A stretch of DNA of 64,000 bases from Drosophila miranda (lineage: Eukaryota > Arthropoda > Insecta > Diptera > Drosophilidae), in the NCBI RefSeq assembly GCF_003369915.1, contig NC_046675.1:23436001-23500000 (forward strand), in the 5' to 3' direction. Shown here piece after piece: positions 39,648-50,400 of this stretch. The notes beneath the pieces are model-generated. The model saw nothing but the letters and a program-made list of their open reading frames with translations. It was not told the origin of the DNA and did not search any database. Position numbers and translations under genes: made by a program. How positions within the stretch are numbered: position 1 is the stretch's first letter; the number at the start of each line of letters is the position of its first letter.

Positions 39648-40063
39648 GTTACTATTCATGTAAAACTAGATTAAGTTGCCACGAAAGGTAGCAGTAAACT
39701 TGTCTAAAATAAAATAAAAATTTTCCACATAAAAAAAAGATCATACTTTCAAAAAGGTAATTAAAATAAACGGAACTCCAATAGAATATAAATATATTAA
39801 AATAAATTACCCAATTACGTGTTGTAACTCTCATTTTGTTCACACAATTTAAAGGTAAAAGGCGAACACACACTTTCACTCCTCATAAGGCACCAATTCA
39901 CACCCAATTTGAAGATTTGGCGAGTACTTGCACCGAAAGGCGAGTGTCAACCACGATTGTAATAATAAATTACCGCATAATTAACACTCCTTCTCCGGCA
40001 GCTGTAAACAGTCTTCTGTCTTCTGTATTTTGCTGTGTTTTTTTTCTCACAGCATCTTACAAT

Positions 40064-40222
40064 ATGCAAATATTTTTCGCTATTATAATTACCTTTTTTT
40101 GCCACACGACTTTGTCAGGGGTTCGTAAGTACTACCTATGTACTTTTTCGCATTATTCAGATAGCAAATTGTTTGCTAAACAGCTAGTTAAGGATGCAAC
40201 TACAACGAGTATCCAAGAGTGA
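40064..40222 (+). CDS. Candidate small secreted peptide (52 aa), unit A only
   Basis: Not recognised. The open frame begins with a good signal-peptide-like segment (MQIFFAIIITFFCHTTLSG) followed by 33 polar residues ending SIQE. A pyrimidine tract with CAG (TTTTTTTTCTCACAG, ending near 40052) stands just before it, as would a splice acceptor, and a GTAAGT is inside at about 40125. In unit B about 145 bases, including the start codon and the whole signal segment, are absent. It lies on the strand opposite FAM43. It could easily be a chance open frame. Confidence 0.2.
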   Translation: MQIFFAIIITFFCHTTLSGVRKYYLCTFSHYSDSKLFAKQLVKDATTTSIQE

Positions 40223-41041
40223 TTTAAACGCCTGAAAGGCCCTGCTTAAGTGTCGCAAATTATGGAACAACAAAGGCAGATGTTTTGGTTGCATTTTCTG
40301 TATGGAATATACCTGCGAATACCAGTGGCTGTAATTGTCTGTGGACTAACACGAGAATGGGGCTACACTTCTGTGTGTGAGACACTGTGGCTAGAACTGA
40401 GGTCTCTGAAAGGTAATTTTTTTAGCTAGCAAATCGTACGCGGTATTTGTAGAGGCCAGGGCATATAGGTATTTTTCAGATGTCTGTGACAGACAGAGGA
40501 AGACTTTTCCGAACCTTCTAGAAACTGGTTCTCTCGGCCGCCCGTCTTAAACAAGAACATCTTACTTAGGGGACACACATACTCGTATTGAAACAACGGA
40601 CACAGACTTTTCAGACAATAATTTATATGGGTACATAAGATACAGTTCATCAATTACAATCCAATCGTGTAATAAATTGGTGCCTATGGCTTCTAGTAAT
40701 ATTTACAATATAAATTCATTAATTTCGATGATGGGATGCGAATTGGGTAAGGATCAAATATATACTCGTATGTATAATATCGTTAGGTCTTTCTCGGACG
40801 ATGAACCAACAACAAATGACTTATCCGCTACTTGCTAGGTGATAATGGATAATAGACTACAACTAGGAATTAAATTTCTCGCACTTTTTGTATTGTATTT
40901 GTATTTACTATGGTTGCTGACGGGGTGGTGCGCAGAAATAACAATTTGTAAACGGGTTTCCTTTGTGTTAAAGCATTCTCTCTTCCTTCCTCTCTCTCAC
41001 TCTCTCTCTCTCTCTGGCGCGGGGACGTGGGGGAATCCACC

Positions 41042-43811
41042 TTAGACCGCCGTGCCCGAAGCCTTGCCGGCTCCCGTTACAGCTGTGGCTGCCTTCGCGT
41101 TCAGACTGAGCGAACGGCGTGGAGCCGGCTTTGGTGGTATCTGCGGCTTAACGGCGACCTTCACCAGGGACATGGCAATGTGTGGTGGCTCGTTGCTGGC
41201 CTGGACAATGCGCTCCTTCTCCTGAAACTCCACGTAGCCGCTCTCATCGCTATCAGAGCCATCGTCCGGCATGTTCTGGTTATTCCTGCCGGCCGGCTTG
41301 TCGGCCATATCCAGGTCATCGCTAGTGGAGTCGTCGCTCCGCTTCAGCGTGATGCTGCTGGAACTGCTGTAGTTGGTGGCATCGCTGTTGTTGCGCAGCT
41401 GCTGCTCCAGTCTTTGGTAGATCATCATCTGCTCTAGCACCTGCGCCTGCTCCAACTCCGGTCCCTGGTCCTGACCCCTCTTGATGTACTCCTCGTGATT
41501 TGCGTTTGTGACTGTGCTGGCCGTCTCGCAGCCGCTGGATATCGAACCCTCATCACTGTCCGGCCCGACAAGGCCCTGCTGTGCCTCGGATCCCGTGCCA
41601 GCCGCCGCCGAGGTGCTCGCCGTCGTCGAGCTGGATGCATTGGAGGATATGGAGGACTGGGCCTGATGGCGATACTGAAGGCTGGCCTGATCGCTGGCCC
41701 GCAGCTTCCGCATGGAGCTGCGATGTAGCATTGTCAGCATCGCTGCATGCCGGAAATAGTGATCATCCGCATCGTCCAAAAAGTCCTCCTCGCCATCGCT
41801 GCAGACGCCACTGCGACGCATGGCAGGCACATCGTGATCTTCCGTGTCGTAGTCAGCCTGGGGATCGGCGCTGGGATCGCTGTTGATGGTGGGCAGCAGA
41901 CTCAGCGGCTCTCCATCCTCCTCCTCATCGACCTTCAGCTCGCTGAGGCTGACCATGCTCTGGCTGCTGGTCTTGTGGAGCTGCATGTCAAAGTACGGCA
42001 ACAGCTCGTTGCTCAATGTCGTGTCGAACTTCAGCAGCTTCTCAAAGTCGTCCGAGTCGGAGCCATCGTTGATGGCCGCTGGGCAAATGATGTTGGCCTC
42101 CTCCTTGGGCGATTCCAGCTCCTGCTGATGGGAACAGCAAGGGACCTGGATCTTGCCAGTGCGTCGTATCGAGTGGCCGCGACGGCAGCGACGCCGTCCC
42201 AGAGTCATGGCCGGGTACAAGGAGTCGCGCTGACAGCAGGCCCGCATCTCCGGCTCGTTGGTGTCCTCGATCTCGTCGCCCTCCTCCTCGCCAATGGCCT
42301 CCTCGATGGCCATCAGCTTGGGCGCCGACTTGGAGCGCTCCAGCGGCGGTCGATAGTTGTTGCCGCCCACGCTCAGCATGATTTTGCGGCGCGGCAGGCT
42401 CGGATTGTCGTAGACAGCGTTGGCCAGGCTGAGACGAGCGTTTTGCTTAAGAATTTTCTCTCGCTTAAATTCACGCAAAGCGCTCTCCAGGTTCTCCTGC
42501 AAGAATCGAAGAAGGTCAAGTAGAAGATGAGTAAGAGTTTAATTGGAAGAGCAGTAAGGATGACTCACTCGCAAGGTATCGCATATATCCTGGGCTATCT
42601 TCTCCTTGCTGCAGAGCACCGCATGGCAGCGCAGCTCGTGCTTCAGCTTCCTGCCCTCGTGGCGGTAGATCCAGCAGAAGACGCGCGGATAGTTCTTTGG
42701 GGCACAGCAGTAGGTGATCCTATGGGCCCAGTACTCGGTGAGTCCGTGCTGCCGTGTGGTGGCCTTCAGCCCAGAGGCACACACCTTCAGTCGCATAATC
42801 ACATCCGGCTTCGTGTGCTGCGTGTAGTTGCGCCACAGCGTATTCAGTTGCTTCTCCACGCAACCCTCACCTGCTGGAGGAACAAAATTAGCTCCGGGAC
42901 TCGTATGCGGATCGGGAGGAGTACTCACCTTTGGCCCATCCAGTTAGCACGTTGCCCAGGTACGACACCTTGAACTCCGGATCGGGTGTGCTGATATCCA
43001 CGCTGTGTGTGCGCTTCCACAACTTGCCCAGGCTGCGGGTCAGCGTGCGCATGGCCTTCGAGCTGCTCATCTGATCCTGCTGCTCCTGGTTACTGCTGCT
43101 CTGGCGGCCCACGTGCTCCTGCCGGCTGCCATACTGCAGATCCCGCGAGTCCGTCGTGAGGGTAACCACATTTGTGACCCTCACTGTCTCGTTGTCCCCC
43201 CCGCCGGCGATGTCGCCATCCTCTTTGGACACCCGCTTGAAGCGCTCCAGATAGGGTCCTGCCCGGCCCCGTCGGCCACTGTACGTGTTGAACTTGCACC
43301 CCTCGAGGCGCTTTTGCTCCTGCTTCTCGAACTTCTTGGCATTGTAGGTGTTGCCCAGCAATCGGGCCAGGCTGTTGCTCTTCACGAACTTGTGCTGTCG
43401 CGGCGGTGTTCCAATGGGAACTAGTGGCATTGGTGTGGGTGTGGGTGGTAGGCTAGCCCTGGACTCCTTGGCCTTGGTCTCCTCCTTCGATTTTTTGCTG
43501 CTGCTGCTGCCAAAGTGGAACAGTGTGCGCCGCTCCTTGGACTTCTTCAGTGTGTTGTTAGTGTTGGTGTTGCTGTTGGTGTTGCTGTTGGCAACATTTG
43601 GTTCGTTGTTTGGTGTAATTGTTGTTGGTGTGATTGTTGGTGCGATTGTTAGTGTTGCTTTGGTGTTAATCACCGCTTGACTGACGCTCCTCAGATCCTC
43701 GTACTCATTGTTATTGTTGTGCGGTGCCACAATAAAGTCCACCTCATCAGAGCCGACCGTCTCCGTTGCGGGGGGTTCCATTGTTTTCAACTTTCTGTTG
43801 CTGTTCTCCAT
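41042..43811 (-). CDS. FAM43-type PTB/PID-domain protein, full-length copy B
   Basis: Cytoplasmic PTB-domain protein of the FAM43A/B family, of uncertain molecular role. Three exons, 43811-42929, 42870-42569 and 42496-41042, give 879 aa with consensus splice sites. Order: an Asn/Thr-rich N-terminus, a Ser/Lys-rich KKSKERRTLFHFGSSSSKKS segment, basic KKFEKQEQKRLEG, the PID domain (about residues 283-395; WRNYTQHTKPDVIMRLKVCA, EYWAHRITYCCA, YPRVFCWIYRHEG), and then RKIMLSVGGNNYRPPLERSK, the conserved motif following the PID. The long C-terminal tail has acidic clusters and Ser-rich low complexity, ending in a Pro-rich PQIPPKPAPRRSLS segment that could bind SH3 domains. An acceptor at 43892 shows that a 5' UTR exon lies upstream. 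The orthologue in D. melanogaster is probably a CG-numbered FAM43 gene that I do not name firmly. Confidence 0.93.
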
Positions 43812-43891
43812 TATGATTTCGGTTGTTGTAACTATATATTATTCGGATCAAAATCCGTTTGTATCCACCAACATGTCAAAATTTGACAGAT
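43812..43891 (-). other. Predicted 5' UTR part of coding exon, FAM43 copy B
   Basis: Same strong 3' splice site as in copy A, with the exon beginning at 43891. The missing first exon and promoter must lie further right, probably in the gene-poor DNA beyond 45022. Confidence 0.55.
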
Positions 43892-46200
43892 CTGAAAGGC
43901 AATAGAAAAAAGGAGTATATGTTTAGTATAATTCGAATTTTTCAAAAGTGAAATTTAGGAAAGGAATTATAAGATTTTAATTTTATAAAATAAAAAACTA
44001 TTCAAAATAAATTAATTTAATAATTTAAATATTACTAAAATCAGAAGCATATCTTAGTTGATATATGGAAAAAAACATTTTTTTAATTAATTTACTAATT
44101 AATTCATTAATTCATATTTTAAGCTTTTATGATAAAAATTGAAAATAAAAATCAGTTTTTAATCTTTGAAATAAAAGTATAAAATGCTTATTATTTGTAT
44201 TAAAATAAATATTAAAAACGAACACAATTTTTTAATTTTTAAAATTGCAATTAAAATTTTTTTTTTAGCCATAAACGGTCTTCCGAAAAGTGATATATAT
44301 ATATATGATCTACTATTCATGTAAAACTAGATTAAGTTGCCACGAAAGGTAGCAGTAAACTTGTCTAAAATAAAATAAAAATTTTCCACATAAAAAAAAG
44401 ATCATACTTTCAAAAAGGTAATTAAAATAAACGGAACTCCAATAGAATATAAATATATTAAAATAAATTACCCAATTACGTGTTGTAACTCTCATTTTGT
44501 TCACAGAAGTTAAAGGTAAAAGGCGAACACACACTTTCACTCCTCATAAGGCACCAATTCACACCCAATTTGAAGATTTGGCGAGTACTTGCACCGAAAG
44601 GCGAGTTTCAACCACGATTGTAATAATAAATTACCGCATAATTAACACTCCTTCTCCGGCAGCTGTATTCAGATAGTAAATTGTTTGCTAAACAGCTAGT
44701 TAAGGATGCAACTACAACGAGTATCCAAGAGTGATTTAAACGCCTGAAAGGCCCTGCTTAAGTGTCGCAAATTATGGAACAACAAAGGCAGATGTTTTGG
44801 TTGCATTTTCTATATGGAATATACCTGCGAATACCAGTGGCTGTAATTGTCTGTGGACTAACACGAAAATGGGGCTACACTTCTGTGTATGAGACACTGT
44901 GGCTAGAACTGAGGTCTGTGGAAGGTAATTTTTGTGCGCGGTATTTGTAGAGAGGCCAGGGCATATCGGTATTTTTCAGATGTCTGTGACAGACAGAGGA
45001 AGACTTTTCCGAACCTTCTAGATAGTCTAACGACTTCTTGCTTCTATTACACCATTTCTCCAAGATTTTATCTTATAAAAAACCACACCTGAAAGACACA
45101 CAAAACACATCGCTGCTCGACAACAGTCTCTCCGATAAGGGTGTTGTTTATGTTAAACTGTTGCCAAATTTCTCCTTTGACTATACATATTTATAAACAT
45201 TATAGTTTAGGTATCCTCTAGTCGTATCCTCCAGCCATTTTGGTTTGATTTCCACTTGAACCACTTAATCATATTTGTACTGGGGTCTATCTTCAATTGG
45301 AAACACTAGCTTCTGGCACCATTCTACACGGTCATGCCTATCATTGTGTGTTACGGATACGGTGGTCTAGGTCTAATCTAAATCTGATCGGAGGGGCCTG
45401 CTACCTGCATGCGACAACTGGTCTGTGGCTGTGTGGCTCTGTGGGTTATCTAATCATGTTCGCAATTTTCTGTTCTGTTTTCGTGTGATATACTCTGATT
45501 TTTATGACCAACTATAAAGCTGAAAAGAAATCGTGCTCGTGATTTAGAAATATAAATATTAAGGCTTGGAATTTATGGTAATTTATGGCTGACTGGCTAG
45601 CTGGCTAGCAATTGCAGCAGCGGCAGAAAAAAGCCAATTCCATAGGAAGTTGATACCCTCTCGGACTCAGCCTCAACTTCGGGCTCGGACAAAAGGCAGG
45701 TCTATGGCCATATCATTAGTAATAAAAGTATGGGTATGTGTGTTGTTTCTTTCTATGCAATGACCTTGAGTGTCTGCAGGTGTCTTTGGGGAGTCAATAA
45801 AGTAGCTGGCTTTCACTTTTTTGCTGTTCAAGTCTTCGTCTTCGATGGGGACTTCGACTTCGACATCGACCACAACATCCATTTATGCTTTGTTGTACTA
45901 TGTAAATGTCAACGTATGCGGGCGGTTGCCATCTCCATTCATAGATACACTCGTCGCAAACATAATCATACACACACACACACATATATGAGAAAGCCCA
46001 GTAGTTGGTATCCCACACATCCCATTCCCATCCCTTGGGGCCATTGACATCGACTGCTGTCGCTCTTTCTGTCGTCTTTCTTTTCGTTTTCTCCACACCA
46101 TGATCACCATCGTGATGAAAAAAGAAGGCAAAGAAAGCGCGCTGAATTTGTAAGAAAATTTAAACAAAAAACAAAAACTAAATAATTGTTTTGTATGGAG

Positions 46201-46235
46201 CCCTGCCCTGCACTGCCCTGCCCTGCACTGCCCTA
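46201..46235. repeat. CCCTG/CACTG short tandem repeat
   Basis: Seven 5-base units of CCCTG and CACTG in an alternating higher-order pattern. Confidence 0.8.
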
Positions 46236-47455
46236 CCTCATTCCTCAGCCCAGCCATTATCATTTATGCCTTTTCCTCGGTTTTCTTCCACCTTTTTTGT
46301 ATTCTACTTCCCCCCGGGTGTCCATAATTGCAAAGTTTTGTACAGTGCGTGAGCGCGCATTTTAAAAACCTCAACTGACATTAAATTAACGAAAAAAAAC
46401 GTGTATACAAAATAAATAGACAGTCAAACGTCTATAGTTCGAACTGAGGTTTTTACGATCGAACTTCTATAAAAATCAAGATCTATTAAAGAAAGATGTG
46501 AAAGATGAGCTATAGATTGGGAATAGCTATTATAATCGGAAGTAAAACTCTTAGAGGGATAGATCTCTGCTAGAATTATAATTATTTATAATTGTAATGA
46601 TTCATAACGACTAAAAGATACCTAATGGGACCCCTTTGATGGATAATTTCCATTAAGAATGAACTATCCATTATCCATTAGCTTGAAAAGCAAGTTCAGA
46701 TATTTATATAAATTTAGTAGTAGAATTTTTTTACAGATTTTCCTCAACCGAAAGACTCCCCAAGTCGATTTTTACCTCCTAACAGACGCTCCACTGTACT
46801 TTTCATACAAAAATGAGCGCTCGTTTAAAAGAATAATGCAAAAGGCGTAATGAGGAAGTGTTTGCCATGTGGACGACAGTTTTGTGTGCAAAATTTTAAT
46901 CAAATCACGACAGGAGCGTTTCAAAGCGCCCAAGGGTCTGAAAAAAGACGAAATTTGATGCGAGATGGAGAGAGAAATTTAACAACTTCCTTTCGCGTTG
47001 CTGGAGAACTTTATCGCGTTTCAATAAATACCATTTAATGATCGAAACAGATGCCAATCATTAACAAAGACTTTTACTTATGTCAGCATTTGATTTGTGC
47101 ACATTTTTAGCTACTTTTTTCGAAATGCTACCTCTTGATTGATCATCATATCATATAATAATGGTAAACGCTTTCAACTTATATTATACGGATGTTTCTA
47201 TTTCTGTTTCTGTTTCGGGCAATCTTTTGTCCAGCTTTGAATGCAAACAATGGCTGGGGAGACAAACTGCCAAGTCATTTATCAAAAGTGTATATTTTTA
47301 AGCATTTTCTGTTCATATTTGTAGCTTGTTAACAGCTAAATTTGGGTTCCAGAGAGCTCCAGTGTGTGTGTTCCCAGGCTGCTTAAAATGCAAAACCACA
47401 ACCAAGTTATTTGTTTAGATTGAAAACACTCGAGCCACTCGAGAGTTCTCAATAG

Positions 47456-47494
47456 AGGCCAGGCCAGGCCAGGCCCGGCCAGACCAGGCCAGGC
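47456..47494. repeat. CCAGG pentamer tandem repeat
   Basis: Imperfect tandem CCAGG/CCCGG/CCAGA units. Confidence 0.8.
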
Positions 47495-50400
47495 ATCTGA
47501 GAATGCAATTTATTATTGTTAAGACCTGGCTCTTAGCGGCGCTCGCTCAGGGACCCGCAGAGATACAAAGATACAGAGATACTCAGGTGCAGGCGGCCGA
47601 TTGCCTGGGCATAAACTGTGTCAACAGCAAATTTCGAAAAAGTTGATTCTAATGTTTACTCAAAAGAGCAGAGAAATATCAATTTAGCCGTGGCTCTAGC
47701 TCTAAGCCTGGCTCGGTGTGTGGCTGCCAGTGTCAGGTTAAATAAATCGTAAATCGAAAATTCTGATCGGGGGCTCAGCCGCAGCCTCAGCTTCAGAGCT
47801 CCGGACCCCAGACAAGGCCCGGCGGCTCCAAAGAATGTCTCAAAATAAATACGAAAAAAAGTGACTCGCAACTAAATTAAACAGTTTCGCAATTCGTATT
47901 CGTACGTATACTTTTTGTTTGTTTGTTTGTTGTGTGTGTGTTTTTTTTTTGGGCATGTGTGTCATGTGCCCCACTCGGAGTAGAGATCGGGCGAGACACA
48001 GAGGAGTTACAAAGAGAGTAAGGCGCAAAGGAAGTCAACGTGCGAACGCATTGGAATGCATTTAATTGAATGATTGAATAAACTATAATGTATGCCATAA
48101 ATTTGTATGGAAGTGATTGGCAAACAGACACACCGCACCGCACCACACCACACCTCAAAAGGAGCCCAGCCAGAACCCCAGCAGCATCATTAGCATTACC
48201 ATTACCATTATTGTTATTATTGTCGTTCGTTAGAGAGAAATCAAGTGCGGGGTTTTGTGGTGGCAAAGATTAGGCACATATTTGGCAGCCCTTTTCCCGA
48301 GTACTTAAATCTGTACCTTTTGAGTAACGTGGGAATGTGTTGGGCTGTGCTCCCTTGCAGGTAGCTGAATGGGAAATTCAGAGTATTACAACTGCTTAAT
48401 CTTCTTAGGTTTTACCACCTACGGTCGTACAAATCCCTTTTCGAAGGCGTTTATGTAGAAATCGTTTGTTGACTTTAGTTGTTTTTAAATGATTTCTTAG
48501 GAGTCTGCCTGGGTTAGACCAAGAGATGGATAGAGATGTTGTGTGCCCTCCACTCTTTACTGCTAAGCAACTCTGTGAGAGTTCCTTTATATCCTTCGTC
48601 TCCACTTCTGTAAGAAGCTTGCACTTCCCCCGCACTTTAATCGAATGTTTTAGACCGTGTTATTCATATAATTTTACCCCTATGGTATCACACATGTACA
48701 ATCTACTAAGATTATCTCCTCCCGTACGTAACCTTCAGCCGTAACTCCGTAACTTAAAATTCAGTTCTCATCACAAAACAAAGAAATAAATGACATTGTC
48801 TTTTGGTTTTGGTTTTGGCTTGTCTTTTCTTTTACTTTTATTTGCGCTGTGCCAAAATTCACTTGAATTCTCCTTACCTAATCCCCAGACATTAACAATT
48901 AATAGTGTTAACGAAAAAAACCCCGCAATTTGCTTTAATTTCTTTTTATAGACCGAAATAAAGCAAATTGTCCCATAAAAAACAAAGCAGAAACAATTTT
49001 TGGCAGAAAGAACAAAACGTGGAGTGAAATAATATCATGGCAAATATTTGTTATAGTGTTGGTCGGACGTCAGAGAGGTCCAGGAAGATTTACGAGAGTA
49101 CTATGTTTCGGTTTAATGAGGTCAGGGGCTGCAGGGAAGGGTGTGCTGCGACTGGGGAGCCTTAATGGGAGCTCAAAAGTTGATCCAACACAATGCTGCG
49201 GCTGCTGTTGGTGGGTTAATTGAGTTGAAGTAGCCGCAGCAGGTTTTTTGTTTTACAAATTATATATATGTACGAGTATATACTATATATATATTTTGTT
49301 TGCCTGCGTAATTCTCTTTTGAATACTCTTTTCGGAGGGTACACTCTTTGGTCCCATCAGGAATGTCAATTCTTACTACTAAGCTACACTGGGAGAGAGA
49401 GAGAGAATAACGTTATAATGCTTTCAGTGATTCTATCAAAAAATCGTATATCCAAAGATTCAAGGGCTAATATCGGAGGCATATATTAATTCAAAATCGT
49501 ATTACCATTCCATGAGGGTACAAAACTTTCTAGTAATTATGTGTCAAAGGCTTAGAGCTTATTAGTAATAAGAGTACATGAACCCTTTACTGTTCGCCTA
49601 TTCAAGAGCAGTAGTGTATTGGAACTTCGTTCCTCTAAAAAAAAGAGCACCTTTCATACATTTTGTTTTGTATTATAATTTCTTGGCTCTTTTTGAAAGT
49701 GAATGCCTTGACATCATTTTGTTTACAATTTATATTGTATTTTTAATATTTCGCTTATGTTTTTGCTTAAGTCCAGTAAAATATACCGCCAGAGTCCTAC
49801 GAATACCCAAAGCCTGATGAACAGTTCCAGTACGATCCACAGATCATTTACCATAAAAATTCTCGTTTGATGGGCTCGTGGACTTATCTTGGATTAAGTC
49901 AGAGGTATTATCCACACCCTGTGCTTTGTAATACTGCTTATAAAAACGGCTATGACAGGCAATCGTGGGATGGTCTTCATTGGCTTTAGATGTCTATCCA
50001 TTCGTGGTTACAGCACCATGATCTGCACTGTCGAGATCTATTTTCAATTGATGTTTTAATGAATCATATTCGCTGCTAAATACAACTGGATTAACTGGAT
50101 CCCCTCGAATACATCGAATTCTCAGCTATAATTTATGCGTATTCATATTTTTTTTGCAAAACAAAAACAAAAAACCTTTTAAGAAGACAAACAATAAAGA
50201 TCTGTGGAGAATTATCCACCAAAGACAAAGCCAATATTTATGCATGGGCAATTTTTTAATTAAAGTGCCTCGCGGCCTCTACGCGAATGTGTCTCTGGGA
50301 GAAAGTTAAGCTCTGCGGAGATCTTTTTTTTCTAATTATTATTAGAGATTAGAGCTATGCACATAGCTGAGAAATGCGCAGAAACACTCGTAGTTCCCAT

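Larger units (their letters stand above)
35464..40521. repeat. Tandem segmental duplication, unit A (proximal, about 5.06 kb)
   Basis: Direct repeat of 40520-45022. It starts 77 bases after the GILT1 stop. Both ends share only the 3-base overlap AGA at the junction (35464, 40520 and 45020). The unit contains FAM43 copy A with its 3' flank and about 2.4 kb of upstream DNA. Relative to unit B it lacks two coding segments and carries an INE-1-like element (38534-39647) and about 145 extra bases at about 40006-40156. At the left end, 8 bases differ as a block (TAAACAAG here, GGCCGCCC in unit B). Confidence 0.95.
40520..45022. repeat. Tandem segmental duplication, unit B (distal, about 4.5 kb)
   Basis: Direct repeat of 35464-40521, near-identical outside the indels. 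It contains the complete FAM43 gene and about 1.2 kb of upstream DNA. The right end (45022) marks the return to single-copy sequence. A 75-base AT-rich stretch at about 44232-44306 occupies the place where unit A carries the mobile element. Confidence 0.95.
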
